A stretch of DNA of 64,000 nt from Kuschelorhynchus macadamiae (taxonomy: Eukaryota > Arthropoda > Insecta > Coleoptera > Curculionidae), in assembly GCA_030620095.1 (NCBI GenBank), contig JAUTXW010000869.1, forward strand, positions 717,501 through 781,500, read 5' to 3'. The notes beneath the pieces are model-generated. The model was not told the DNA's origin, made no database searches, and saw only the letters and a list, made by a program, of their open reading frames with translations. Below, piece after piece: positions 35,367 through 49,022 of the stretch. Numbering within the stretch: position 1 is the first letter of the stretch; each line of letters starts with the position of its first letter. The position numbers and the translations under genes are program-made.

Positions 35367-38135
35367 GATTCACGTTGAGTGTCCTATTAAAAGTTCTGGA
35401 GAACTATAAAAGGGATTTTTTTCAAATTCGGCATACGGACATAATAGGTAATAATCTATATTTTAAAAATATTTTCGCAAGTGCAGCGTTGCCACATCTC
35501 CCCGAAACCAATAGCAATACTTATCTCCTACCATTTTCTCTAAAAAAATTAATTTATGATTTTTTTTTTAGAAAATCACCACGTTAGTAAAATTCCATAT
35601 TTACCTGCGTAAGCGAGATAATTACTAGAATTTTCTTCTGGGTTAGAGAATGCATATATTTAAAATAACTATATGTTAGAATAGAGATATATCATACAGG
35701 GTGTCGTATAAAAAGGGCATTTTTATCGAAATTTAGTAATGGTGAAAACTCATTTATTTTAAATACAATACCCTGTATTTTATGGTATCTTCGAATAAAC
35801 CAATACCTTACCCACAATATTTCCATATATGTTCCTATACCCATCTCCCACCATTTTTTAGATATGAGCCAACTTTGAATATTTTCCTGTTTTCAAAGAC
35901 TACCATAACAAAACCACCCGCTTAACGAATAACTTAGCTTGGTAGGCCCTGGAAGGTTTTGTTTACTTCTTCCTGACATCTTTTTGACATTAACAGATAG
36001 TTTTCAATTGATGCTCCATAAAAATGGAAAACGCAATTGAATATTCCAATATTGATATTTAAAATTTATTTTACATTCCTGGAGAGTGTAACAAAGTTAT
36101 TTCAAGAACCTCATTTACCTCCTATGCACAGGAAAAAATTTAGAAGGTACTAAATGCAATAATAGTTTTTATTTCCTTAAAAATCAATTTATGTTGCTGA
36201 AACAACAGGAGGTTGTCAGTATTAACGTGCATAACATAATATTTGGTTGATGGTCCTTGGACTCTGATTATACACATTAATACTGACATCCTCTCTTTTG
36301 GTACAATTTTTTCGTATGTGTACACAGCATTTTAGGCTTTCTATTTATTTTGCCTACATATTTCAGATATGAAGCAAATTTTAAAAATCACGGCAAAATT
36401 ATAAAACATAGATCATACACAAAACTACAAACTGATAATGAAGGCAATGAAATAAATGTACTTGGATATTTTAACGTTTACCCTCAAGCATCAATTAGAA
36501 GTGCTGAAATAGATCTAGGACTTTCATATTCAACAATTCAACGTATTCTAAGCAAACATAACATTCAACCATTTAAATTTATCACCCAGCAAGGCCTTTT
36601 ACCAGAAGATTTTCAGAGACGTACTGAATTTTGCGAAATAGTTCTAACTAAAATTGAGGAAGACCCACTATTTTTGAAAAAAATTATCTGGACTGACGAG
36701 TCGAATTTTACGAGGGAAAGAATATTTAATAGACGAAATAGTCATTTTTGGGCGGCTGAAAACCCAAAATTGGTTATAGAACGAAGATTTCAGTTTCAAT
36801 TCGGGTTTAATGTTTTTTGCTTACTGATGGACAATAAATTTGCTTATTGTATCTACGATGAAAATTTAACTTCGAATAAATATCTGGATATTTTAAGAAC
36901 TACAATTAATGAGTTTTTGGATGAGTTACCACTACAATTATTGATTTCTTGCTGGTACCAATTGGATGGGGCAAGAATTATATGGAGTGTTCAAAGATAG
37001 GTGGTTCAGACGTTTGGGACCATGGGATTGGCCACCTCGGTCTCCGGACCTAACTCCCCTAGATTCTTACCTTTGGGGAACCATCAAAGAGCGAGTGTAT
37101 GTAGGAAATCCAATACAAAATCTCCAGGATCTGGAAAATCGAGTACGTCGAGCTTTTGACGAATTAAATCCTGAGGAAATACGAAGAGCAACAACAAGAA
37201 ACCAATTAACATGTTTGCACGAATGCCTTAATGCAAATGGTGGCCATTTTAAGCAATTTAACAATTAGTTATCTTTCTTTTGCTAAAAATTAACGATTAT
37301 GTATTATTTGTTTGTTTAATTATCACTTATAATATCTAACACCTTTAGGTTACAAATTGTATTTAAAAAAATACATTTTGGATTATTCACCGTATTTAAA
37401 ACTGTCTGTTTATTTCAAATATTTGTCAGTACGAGGTAAATAAAACCTTACATGGCCTAACTAGTTAAGTGATTCGCTAAGCAGGTGCCGAGGCAGGTGC
37501 TTTTGTTGTGGATGGTCTTTGAAAACAGGAAAATATTCAAAGTTGGCTCGTATCTAAAAAATGGTGGGAGATGGGTATAGGAACATATATGGAAATATTG
37601 TAGGTAAGGTATTGGTTTATTCGAAGATACCATAAAATACAGGGTGTTGTATTTAAAATAAATGAGTTTTCACCATTACTAAATTTCGATAATAATGCCC
37701 TTTTTATACGACACCCTGTATGATATATCGCTATTCTAACATATAGTTATTTTAAATATATGCACTCTCTAACCCAGAAAAAAAATCGAGTTATTATCTC
37801 GCTTACGCAGGTAAATATGGAATTTTATTAACGTGGTGATTTTCTAAAAAAAAATCATAAATTAATTTTTTTAGAGAAAATGGTAGGAGATAAGTATAGG
37901 AAGATGTTAACAAAAGTTACTTAAAATCGTGCGTACAATCAGAAACTGCAATAAAATATAGTGTGTTCTATTTGAAATTTCAATGTTGCTATTGGTTTCG
38001 GAGAGATGTGGCAACGCTGCACTTGCGAAAATATTTTTAAAATATAGATTATTACCTATTATGTCCGTATCCGAATTTGAAAAAAATCCCTTTTAGAGTT
38101 CTCCAGAACTTTTAATAGGACACTCAACGTGAATC

Positions 38136-38139
<4 letters not shown>
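35363..38139 (+). mobile_element. Tc1/mariner-like transposon, 2.8 kb, with >600-bp inverted arms, inside (TA)n
   Basis: It starts GGGTGATTCACGTTGAGTGT and ends with the complement, and both ends touch (TA)n. The left arm (to about 35985) and right arm (from about 37430) are inverted copies. The left arm lacks about 90 bp present in the right arm (after CAATAGCAA). The transposase lies between. Insertion into TA explains its place in the array. Confidence 0.9.
36021..37268 (+). pseudogene. Mariner-like transposase with a probable intron, frameshifted
   Basis: An ATG near 36024 starts MENAIEYSNIDI; after small shifts it gives YFIPGECNK and FQEPHLPPMHRKKFRR up to 36146. From 36147 to 36366 is a GT...TTTCAG segment that reads like an intron: removing it joins ..KKFRR to YEANFKNHGKIIKHRSYTKL in one phase. 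Then ATGs such as FKFITQQGLLPEDF, WTDESNFTRERIFNRRNSHF (first Asp), QLDGA (second Asp, near 36960), a short deletion/frameshift near 36975-36990, and WPPRSPDLTPLDSYLWGTIK (third Asp) to the stop at 37266-37268. Related to the transposase at 25305-26384 but a separate family. Confidence 0.8.

Positions 38140-38215
<76 letters not shown>
38140..38215. repeat. (TA)n microsatellite, right flank of the mariner-like element
   Basis: Pure run beginning at the element's right end. Confidence 0.97.
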
Positions 38216-38218
<3 letters not shown>

Positions 38219-38278
38219 AACAATAATGCGATTTTTTTATATTAGCAATATATATTCCGTCGGTAATTTTTAATAAAC

Positions 38279-39550
38279 AGGGTGGTCCACAGTGCTGGGT
38301 GTGGTCTAATTGCAATTTTTTTAACATACGTTTTTTGTTTGATTTTTAGATTCCCTATGAAATTCTAGATAACATTTGTGTATCATTTGATATAGTTAAA
38401 TTTTATTGTTTGTGGAATATTGACCTTTTGAAAGTTGTAAAGTGAAATGTTTTTATCTTGCACTATTTCGAAATAACGGGTAATGGTGACTCAAGAACAC
38501 TAAAAAAATGTGCATTATAGAAAGAATAAACTCGCCATTTTCAAGTACGTCTTAAAATATTTTGGCGCAATTTTAGCAAAAGCATTTCGTTATAGATTTT
38601 CTCCTTAACATAACCTTAGAGAAAAACAGTCGCACAGTGTGAGATCCAGTCATCTTGCTGGCCAGTGAATTCGATTCTTATCCAACTATTAAAATATAAC
38701 TGGTTCAAATACTTTACGAACACTACGAGAAAAATGAGGTGATACACCATTGTGCTATAACATATTTTTACGTTCTTGAATAGAAACATCTTAAAGATGA
38801 TTGATTAAAAAACTTACTTATATTTCTCCATTTAAAACCTCAAAAAGTGAAGTCAATAATCCGGTTTTTTTAAAAACCTCACCCCAGAGATTGATTATCG
38901 TATTCACTAAAAAGGTTTAAGCCTTAGATCTGCTCTAGCTGCCATGGTACGTAAAACTCTTAGTTCACCAGTTATGTTTCGCTTATGTCACTGTCATTTT
39001 GTAATGGTGACATTTAGTAAAATTATTTGTCCAATAGTTGAAAATGTCATCTTAAACCTGTAACTGTCAAATTAGATCTGGTCTAAATTTAAACCTCTTT
39101 AGTGAATCCGGGTGTAAGAAACTAGTCTCTTTGATTGTCAATTGCTCTTATCCAATTGTGATGCTGTGCATAATATGCCTTTTTATTGTTTTAGTGGACT
39201 GTGGCTGTGTCATTTTTATTGGTTCAGGTAACTTCTACATTTTCCGGTAAAAAAACCACTCCATTGCCTCTAAACAAAGTCTTGTTGTATAAAATATTTT
39301 TGATGTTCCTTCAAAAGGTCACCCTATTTTCCAAATCATTTCCACCAGGGTCTTCCGTCAAAGACAAATCGTAGGAATGGTATTTGTGTTTTCGAGATGT
39401 TCTTGAAACGGTAGATTTTGACTTGTACCTATTTCACTGGCCAAAGCATTGAAATTTTCTACCAAATTGAACATATTCAATAATTCGTTGTGTTTATTTA
39501 TTATGATTTTTTTGAATAAGCAACATTTTCTATTTGTCTAAACCGATGTA
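38279..39550 (-). pseudogene. Mariner-like transposase remnant on the minus strand, with a MITE inside
   Basis: A mariner-type end CAGGGTGGTCCACAG lies at 38279. Minus-strand reading from 39510 downward gives STVSRTSRKHKYHSYDLSLT and ENRVTF, then ILYNKTLF (first catalytic region, Asp lost), NNKKAYYAQHHNWIRA, then beyond the nested MITE NGVSPHFSRSVRKVFEPVIF (second catalytic region) and WPAR.LDLTLCD with GYVKEKIYN-like sequence (38660-38560). Each block is in the right order for a transposase, but frames change repeatedly and the catalytic residues are largely lost. Confidence 0.6.
38902..39107. mobile_element. Small MITE (PIF/Harbinger-like by its ends)
   Basis: ATTCACTAAAAAGGTTTAAG at 38903 and its inverted relative TTTAAACCTCTTTAGTGAAT ending at 39107 bound about 200 bp without code. 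It interrupts the mariner remnant. ATTCACTAAA-type ends are common in PIF/Harbinger relatives, but the 3-bp target duplication could not be confirmed, so the superfamily is a guess. Confidence 0.45.
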
Positions 39551-41252
39551 AGATTTTTGCTTAAAACCTTGGAATGGAATAGCCAAAAGGCCCTAATTGA
39601 TCTAGTAATTAATATCCCAGTTATCTTAAACTGGCTACCATTGCACACGGATTAGGCGGAAACCCATATGTAGACCTGCAAAAACGGTTTTGCTGAAATA
39701 CCTGGGTCTGCAGCAGGAAATTCCCGTAGCCCCAATAGGTGGCGCTAGGTGTTATAATTAACATATAGAGGGTAAAGGCCCAGAAATCATGATCACAGGA
39801 GGGTACCCTACCCTGTGACATAATCGAAAGCAATTCTTCCCATTGGCCGTTTTGCACCTGCAAAAATTATATACTTCTGCTGTTCTACAGATATCTTTTC
39901 CGGCCAAAAGCATTTCTAATAAAGATGTGTGAAGGCGCAGTTTTATTGATCTAATTTTAGTAAATATATAGATGGCATTTCTGGTGTGGTTTTGTGTGTT
40001 AAGCTTGGTGCAAACGAGTTGACTGTTCTGATGCAGACCTTAATTCAGAAACAGATATCTACGGTTGGCTAAATTTTATTTTGCTTTAGCATCATCCAAA
40101 AAAAAACAATATTTTTCTGATATATTATGGTTCTTGTCGCATTAATCTTTTTTTACTTTTGATTTACTTACTCTTGGATTATGAGTTTTGCTACAGGTGT
40201 ACTTGTCTGTCAACTAGTTGACTGAACTGATGAAGACGAAGATTAAGCGATTATCCAAAAAAAATTCTACTATATTATAATTTTTGCTACTTTTGATATG
40301 TAAAGGATTTTACCCGAAACATCACTTTTAACAACATTTTTCTTATACATTGATCAATTAAGGAATCATGGTACAATTTGACACGGTCTAACCCCAAGAA
40401 CATATTTCACTATAATATTGACTTTTTAACTTCCTTTGAATACAGTGTTAGTTGTATGAAATATTTTTACATTATGTAAATTCTGTTTTATTATATATTA
40501 TTATTAAAAAGAGACCAAACTTCAGGACCCTTATTAAAACTATAAGATATTTGTATACCTACTTACAATGTTTTAACTGTTATAGTTTTTTAATTAGCTA
40601 ACCTACATGTGCTTTGTTTTATAGCATCTTGGTGCCAGCAAAAGATGGTTTAAGGTAATTTAATTTAATGTTTTGCCTTGCAGTAGTATCTTTGTATATT
40701 TTTGTATTCTGTGCTTTGCAAATAAATATTTAAATAACCATCGATTATTACTCTTCCAACTACAAAAAAGTTTATTAGTCGGTTATCAACATATAAGGTT
40801 AAATTTTTATCATGTCGTCAGTTTTCACACACTCAGGAACTTTTTTGTACTTGTAGTAAGTAAATGTCAGCTTTTTGTGCGGAATATCCTCAAAGTTGGG
40901 GTTTTATTATTATTATATATATTTAACACTATATTAATTGAAAAAATGAATAACTATATGCCTTTCAGTATCAGATATATAGGTAAATAAACAACATTCA
41001 GTAATTATTTAAAGTTCTCCCCTGTTGCAAATTTTGGATCTGTCCTTGAACAGAGATATATTTCACTTTAACAGATCGGTTTTATTCCAAGTACTATTCT
41101 GTCAGGTGAATACATACTATAGAGGGGAGTTGATATGTTATCTTCTTTCATATTTTGGAGGGTCATGTAAATGAAGATAATATATACAGTTCCATATATA
41201 GTCTTCATTTTTCGATTGCTTTTAGTTTAGTGTGGTGTTTAGTACTGAAGAT

Positions 41253-41643
41253 TTACATTTCTGATTTACCTCTTACTAGATCGTTTGGTAATACCTGCAG
41301 ATCCACCTCAAACAGCTGAATCACGTTGCCAGTTAGTAGTATTCCTAGCATCTTGCGGCTCTTACGGAAACAGAGAGTTCTGTTATTCTTCTCTTTTCCA
41401 TCATCATTTACCCAATTATATTTGAAGGATTCTAATCCCTGTTTTAGTAGTTGCGCCAATCCAGAAAAATCGAAGCTGCTATCTCGTTTTCGTGCTTAAT
41501 GCTTTTTCTTTCTGCAGCTCAAACATGTGAATTTTAAACATTACTTCCCCTGTCTGGTATACCAGCTGTAAAACTGAACAAGCGATGTGTTCCAGTGAGG
41601 CAAGCTTGCTTGTGATGGTTGGATCATCAACTAGGCAAATATC
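41253..41643 (-). pseudogene. Unrecognised coding remnant
   Basis: The minus strand from 41640 reads ICLVDDPTITSKLASLEHIA and CSVLQLVYQTGEVMFKIHMF to STKTR and a stop (about 50 codons). After a one-base shift, it continues SFDFSGLAQLLKQGLESFKY, NWVNDDGKEKNNRTLCFRKS and KMLGILLTGNVIQLFEVDLQ to a stop at 41253. Composition is like real protein: mixed charges, helical pattern, no low complexity. I do not recognise the family. It could be a piece of a transposon protein or a decayed gene copy. Nothing adjacent explains it. Confidence 0.45.
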
Positions 41644-44600
41644 TCTTCTTGGACAGTGTCAATGATGAATGGTATTTGAGTATTGTTCAAGGCTGGGTGT
41701 GATTTGTCATGGATAAAGGGGTGAAGGGTGAAGTTACCAGAAGAAACGTATCTTGGGACTCAAAAAAGAAAATGGCTGCTGTGAGAATGCTGAAAGATTC
41801 GATTGAACAGTGATTCCTACTATTTGGCCCTATAGATTGGACTATTTAATTGAATTAGGATACATTTGTGAGCTAGTGCGGTGAACAGTACACCGTTCTT
41901 TGCTCTATATTCTTCGATTTTTTGAAGGTACTTAAAAAAAGTTTTCTGATTCACAGGAAGTTGGCTGAATAACATTGAGGGTTTCTTATCCCACGATCTT
42001 GCACATAACGTTTTCTATAAAGTCTAACATACAGTAAAAGAACTTAAATATTTGTGGCGGAAGGGACACTCAATTATTAATCTTACAAAATTATGTGTAA
42101 CTATTTAAGTTGCTCAATCTATCCATAGAACATCTAGACTTTTCTTATTTGCGTCAAGCTGCACCACTTCACAGATGAGCTACACAATTAGTGACATAGT
42201 TTTGCTTACAGTGATTCTTAACTGCCTAAAAATGAAGTAGATACCTCCAAAAAATAGTTAATGTGCTTTGACGAGTAAGGTTATATCCACTAAGTTGATT
42301 GAGAGCTAATTTTCCGCATATTTTAAGCAGTTGACTGATGGCTACTAAGGAATTCCTAGGCAACCTTAAAGGAATTCAAGATCATTTTAAGTTTGTACCT
42401 CTCAGATATGTGTGGTTATAGGTATCGATGTTACTGGAGCGGTTATATTTTAAACGGGGTCTATATGCTTACGCTTAAGAGATATCAAAAAATATTGTGT
42501 ACAAAAGTTTTATGGGTTTCTCCCAACCATCCGGATTTGCTAGGAAAATAAACAAATGACAATTGGTGGACATTGTATGTCAAATATAAGGATATCAAAG
42601 CTGGTATTTTTATAATCAGCAAGAAGGTGCCATTTAAAATAACAAAGTCGATGTCCGTTCTTTTAGTTTTCAATTGTCATTTGTTCCTTTCATTAGCAAA
42701 TCCTGACGTTCAGCGGTGATAACAATCTCGATACATTATCACTGATATGGTATCGTTTTCATTATAAGTATGTGCAGTTTTTTAAATATTTAATTAATCA
42801 CAAACCGATAGTTAAAAACAAAATATCTATATCTTCCTTATCTTGAAACATTTATAGATTTTCACTGGTTGAAAGAAAAGCTCCAACTTTGAGAACATGC
42901 TATTCATGTTTTGCTTTTTTTGTAGAATATTTTTAGATTTTTTAAATTTTTTTGTTTGTGAAATATTGGTAGCCGGCAAGATAAACGGAATATGTCCAAA
43001 AACAAAATCTGACTAACTTTATTATCACCATTGAACATAGGAATGGAATTAGTATAAAACAAAAGACATTATCTGCTAAATAATATATAAATATGTTTAA
43101 AAAATCTTGTGAATAAAGGTTTCAGTGAGAAACATTTTAAAGTTATACTATAATACCTAGATTGTGCGACCAATAAACGGTCTGAATGGTACAGTGCTAA
43201 TGTATTTGTTCAACTAACCAACTAGCCACCGCTTGTGATATTGTTAGTTTTGGGTTGGGTTATATTTAAACAAAAAGAGTCCGTCTAGTTCTCCACCACA
43301 ACCTTTTGGTATATTGTGGTTTACTCTTGGTACATTTTCTTTCAGTATGTTCAGCAACCGCATGATATACTTCATCCATATAACACTGGCAACATTTTAA
43401 CTGATTTGTTAACTATATATTTCATTACCTTTGGGGTCGTACTAGTTCAATGACGGACTTAGGTGCTGCCATACATTCGGTCACACTTTATATAACTAAC
43501 AGCTGTCTAACACGTCTATTATTCAACATTTCTAGTGGTCGAAGTCCTAGGTTGAAGAAATGTCTTTATACTTTTCTACATTAGCAGTATGAATGAAATA
43601 TTATTTTAGAAGACCGAAAACCATTTTTGTTGAGCGCACAAAGAGGTCATTATACAATCCTCTCTTACCTTTTTTGTAGTTTAAAAAAAGACGTTTTTTG
43701 GCATTTTGGTTTGCTGGTGTTTGTTATTTGTTCATCAAAAGGTATTATTTTAAATAGCGTAAACATATTTCTATTTTTTAAATTGTGTTTGTTTGTTTTA
43801 ATATATTTTTAAGAAAAAGAAAACAGTGATGGAAAATATTGTTACATGAAAACTGGAATTTTAAATATCTTATATTATTGTCTGCTTCAATTCCAAACAG
43901 GGATATATAAAAAAATTTATAAAACAAAAATATAAAATATATCTTCCTCAAAAGTTTCCCTCTTTGTCAACATAGGATAACGGTATTACTATAGGTAAAT
44001 TCCTGAAAGTTCTATTGTAAATTTGAACCATTTTATGCCTAAATCAATATGCTTTAAAATAATTTTTAAGATAAATATATTTTATTATCCATATGATTTC
44101 AGGACAAGCCTCCGATGCAGTTTTTAGGCACTGAATTCTTTATCTCACATATTCTTAAAGCTCTCAAACATTCCAGCCATGAACCTTACTTCCCTGAATC
44201 CTGTAACCAGGTCTCTCAAAGGAATATCCTTACTGGTAATAAATTTCATTGCGGATTCCACACCTCAAAATCGATAAGTGTTGGTGTCGCCATATCCAAA
44301 GCTTTTAAATCTTCACCGATTTGAGTTGACTTCTTAATTGGTCAAAACCGTTTCTTAAAAAATTATTAGTAGTATTATTATATTCTTATAAATTCGGTTC
44401 GAATAGCAGTATAATAATACACACTTATTTAATACTTAAAAAATATATTTTCTGACGCCAGATTCGATGTGAATGTCCTTGCCTTAAACTTGCTCGATTG
44501 TATTAATGTTCGCCAAGTAAAACGTTTAATGCCTCATCAGGTTCGCCAGTTTCATGTTAAATAAAAAAAAATCGGGAAAAACCATTTTTAATTATTTTCA

Positions 44601-44982
44601 TTACCTCAAATATTCATTCAATGAATACGTGATCTTCAGTTGGTTTTGACATGTTAATAAATAATGTAAGATGATTGGGCATATTGCAATTCATCATTGC
44701 AAAGTGCAAAAATACAGATATTTTTTTCATAGGTGGTTGTGATTTTATATTTAGATATAACCTAATTCTATAAAAAAAATAACACAAGTTGTTTGCCAGG
44801 TTATACCTTGGCTATAGAAAAAGCAAGACTTGTAAAGAATACGTTTATTTTTGTAAAAACATATATAAAAAAGTGTTATATATGTTACCCCAATCCATTT
44901 GCGCTGCTTACGACTTTTCTCTTTATGTATTTAAAAATTCTTATTATAAAAGTTAGTAATAGATAGTTTTGTACTGGTAAAG

Positions 44983-44983
<1 letters not shown>

Positions 44984-45039
<56 letters not shown>
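44984..45039. repeat. (TA)n microsatellite
   Basis: Pure dinucleotide run with no adjacent element recognised. Confidence 0.97.
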
Positions 45040-45043
<4 letters not shown>

Positions 45044-47732
45044 TTATCTTATACAGCTTTACCAATACATTTTGATTTTTGTTAATATTATTTTACTTGC
45101 AAGTCGTAGTTTTGCTGTAGATTGTACTAGTTATTATGTAGCTAATAGTTTTTTTTTGTTCAAACGTAAAAGAAAGTGGTATATAGTGGAACTTCTATAA
45201 AATAAAGAAAACAAATCACACCAATCTGATCAGTACTTAATTTTAGATTAAATTCATTCTGTCGCAATTGTCTCATCTTTATTTGTTTCGGTTTCACAAC
45301 ATTTTGAATGGTAATTACCGCTAATTGTTTCACTTACATTTGAGAACTGTCGGAGATAGTGAACACTTTACATTGTCTACCACCTGTAAACAATATTTTT
45401 TTAATTATGAAAACTTCCTGGTCGGACGAAATGACGTAAACATAACATCAACTGAGCAGGCCAAAATGGTTGTAATACTTCTTAAACCTTCTTATAAAAC
45501 CTTTTTAAGTTTAAAGATTCTTCAGGAAATTTTTAAATACGTCTTAAAGCTAAAAAGACCTTAAAGAGATCTTTAAGTACAGTTTGTAAATGAGGCAATG
45601 AGCTTTAACTTTGCCAACTTATTCAAGGCATTAATAAAAACATTCTTAAGTATATTTAACCTTTCTTTGACCTATAATTATCACTTCTACATAAAATATC
45701 TTATAAAGCCGCCTTAAGTTAAATTTTAATATATTTAAGAGTTATCTAGTTGAACTCCAAAACTATTAATGGTGACTTGTTAAATCTAATATTGCGGACA
45801 CGAAAAGGTAACCTGTATTAACAAAAGAAAATGCTAGATACCACATCTTAATATAAATATGTATTTAGTTCTCTGAATATCCCTGAGTTCTAATAATTGC
45901 GTAAAAGATCATGTATCACAATTTTTTTCTGCGCATAGAAATGAATGATATGATAAATGATGAAATGATAAATACCGCAAGAATTTATTTTAGCAAAATT
46001 AATGTTTACTTTTTAACAATATTTACAAATACTGTCTTATTGTATCACTAAAATGTTTAATATAATTCAAAATATACGATTAAAGATACCTTGCTTGGTA
46101 CAAATAAAATGATTTTAAGATTTTAAAACTATCATCTATTAGGCATTCCAAGACATAGACATCATAACAGGAAGACCCTAGATCTTGTGCTGTTTCATTC
46201 ATAAAATCGTGTATGTTTTGTTACAATTATTAAAGTAAATAAACATGCACTGCAAGTAAATGTGGCAAAAAAATCTATCCTTGTCGGACTTCACGTAAGG
46301 CAACACTGTTAAGTTATAATGAGAGACTTCTTTTCCTCTTGCCGTTGACATAATATGTCAATAACCATGAGCGTAATGTTCGAAATATTCCTTAACCCAT
46401 TTGTATAACAATCGTTTAACAGCCAATCATAATTAAAATCTATTATCATAGCGGGCATACTTAATAACGTACCTAATTTATTTTTATACATTATTTATAA
46501 AGAGGTATACCTAAACTCATTTATTTTTCTTTATTTTGTTCTGACTGCAAAACAATGAACTTACCTCTATGTAATTTAAAATAATTTATTGTAAGAAATG
46601 TATACTTTTTATGTAAAATATGTATACAATATTTCAGTGTTCTTTGAATCTACGTACTTTGGTTTTGCCTCGGAATCTATGAATATAATATAATAACTTA
46701 GGGAAAAATATGCACGTATGTAATTTTGTTGCCTACAGAACGATAAAATAGCAATTACAAGTCCCATTAACCCTTAAATTAATTAACTTACAAACTTACT
46801 TACGAACGAATAAACGACTTACTTACAAACGAATAATATCATTTTGACCTACCTATGAAAAGAGGCGTTAGGGGTTAAGTAGTTCAAATATTTTCGCACT
46901 TACGCACCACAATGCCCAAGAACTCGCACAAAAATTATTAAAGAATAACCCAAAACTGAAATACTACAGAGGTTCTTGTATTAGAACCACCTTAAAAATT
47001 AATTTCAATGTTATCATCAAGTATAAATTTTGTTCTATGTAAGATAGTTGATAATCAATCAACCAAATCAAGATGATAGAATAGACCAAACAAGTAATAG
47101 TTTTGACAGTGTATGATTATGTTCAAATGAAAGCAAGTCCATCTTCCGGCTATTATATCTATCATTCAAGCAAACCCATTATTAATAAAATGTTTATGAA
47201 GTATGTAAAATAATTAATATACGGGGTGGTGCAATAAAAAAGTGATGTTAAAAGAGATGAAAGATACAAAGTAGGATAAATCAGTTTGACGGGTTTTTCC
47301 AAATTGTGAATATTCTTTCAAGTTAATGAATTTACTCCAGTTACATAATCCCATTCTGTATATAAAAATATGAATGTAAGAGTTACGGATGGTTTTAAAT
47401 ATTACGTAAGTAGACAGTAAAGAAGTTTCCCAGGTTGCACAGAATTCTTGATTTTGTTCAGAAAATGGGAAACAGCTAACAGAGAAACAAACATATTCCA
47501 TAGTATTTTTCTTAACACCTTGCTAATCGATATATGTGTCTATTGCATCAACTCTGATGGTGTATGTGCGCTGTCAGTATGGAATGGTTTTGAATAAAGG
47601 GGATTTGAATTAAAAAGGCAGCTGGTCACATTTCTGTATAAAGAATAAAGTTTCTTTGAATAGAAGTTCCACTGTAATTCACTACTAGCCCAGTTCTCAG
47701 AAACAAAAAATCAGCCTAACGTTATACAATTA

Positions 47733-49022
47733 GAATAAGGAGATTTATGGATTAGTGGGCTGCCTTACGTTGAGGGAACCTAAAAATGCACAGGCAAATT
47801 TACAGGGGAAGAAGTTAAAAAATACGAGTTTTGTGTTTTTGTAGATCTCTGCAAAAATGTAAAAATTCGCCAACGTTAAAGTAGTTCGTTTCTATATTCG
47901 ATAATAAAGAAAATGGCTGGGCGCAGAATTCGTTGCAGTAAATAGTTTCGGAGATATGGGTATTCAAAATTGGTCAAAAATTTGGAAAAATGGCTTGAAA
48001 ATCGTTAGTTTTTATATATTATCTGTGCAGCTGTTTCCGGTGCCTCGAGCGAGAAAATGTATAGAACATTATTAAAGTTTAAAGTTAAAGTTTAAGGTTC
48101 TTCTGATTAGCCCAAACAAAAATACGCGAAGCGTCAGGAAACAAGCGTGTTCGTTTTTCGATGGGCCACCCTGTATTCTGTGTTGCATGAATTCAGTTTA
48201 AGATTGGCACAAAATTATTTACAATAAATGCTGATATGCTCAGGTAGATATCTCTTTTAATTTCCTTAATATTTGACTTTGAACTGAAAAAAATTCAGTT
48301 CATCATTTATTTTCAGGATTAGTTGATATGATATCAGCTGATCAGAATTATGGGGGCTGACCTGGCTAGGCGATTTTTCAGTTCCACTGACAAAAAAATC
48401 TCAAAATCAATCTCTAATCCATCAACGTCCTCATCGTTGATATAGTTAATATTTTCTAGACATTTCACAACTTTTGCACTGGCATGGTAGGTATTTTATA
48501 CTACGCCCACTGAAATAAATATACGAACATACTCGGAAAAAACGGGAACTCAGAATTTCAAAGCGTTATTTTAGTAGCAACTCACTCCGATAACTGATGC
48601 ACTAGTTCACGATTTCATATCTCCATTTCTGTCAATCTTAGAGTGTTCAGAAAGATCGCATCTTTTCGTTGTAAAGTCTACTCTAAATAATGTTCTATAT
48701 ATTTTTGTGGCCTAAGGTACCGGGGACGATTATACAACCAATATATAAAAAATAACGACTTCCAAACCATTTTTCTGTTTTTCTGACCATCATTGAACAG
48801 GCATATCTTTGAAACTATTTATTGCATTGATTTTTTTAAAGAGCAAAAGTACCCTACAATGTAGGCGATTTTTTCTTAACTTTGGAGATTTAATGCAAAA
48901 AGTTAAAAATTATTTTTTTTAGCTTATTTAGCAGTCTTTCCCTTTAAATTCGTCCGAACATTTTTAGATTCTCTTAATTTACCCCTAAATTATTCAATTA
49001 ATCCATAAACCTCCCTATTTCT
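47733..49022. mobile_element. Long imperfect inverted repeat (foldback or MITE-like element), 1.3 kb
   Basis: GGAGATTTATGGATTAG at 47738 is matched inverted by TTAATCCATAAACCTCC at about 48998-49014. Further inward, AGTAAATAGTTTCGGAGATA (47938) pairs with TATCTTTGAAACTATTTATT (48803), and GAAAATGTATAGAACATTAT (48052) with the inverted form near 48690. Arms are about 350-450 bp and clearly diverged. The core (about 48190-48640) has a short minus-strand stretch DGLEIDFEIFLSVELKNRLA that I cannot assign. No target duplication was defined. Confidence 0.6.

Noticed and set aside
39621..39863. An 80-codon minus-strand gene
   Set aside because: The segment is less A+T-rich, but the frame shows no domain or conserved pattern and no splice context.
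40215..40265. CTGATGA followed by GAAG on the plus strand
   Set aside because: No hairpin between the two parts and no helix I pairing, so it is a chance CTGATGA.
44115..44324. A 69-codon plus-strand gene
   Set aside because: Length is near chance expectation and no motif is recognisable.
46780..46860. Short tandem-like CTTACTTACGAACGAATAA text
   Set aside because: Only two imperfect units, too little to call a repeat.
47214..47501. A 95-codon minus-strand gene
   Set aside because: Low-complexity hydrophobic composition, no motif, and it overlaps a mariner-type end at 47222.
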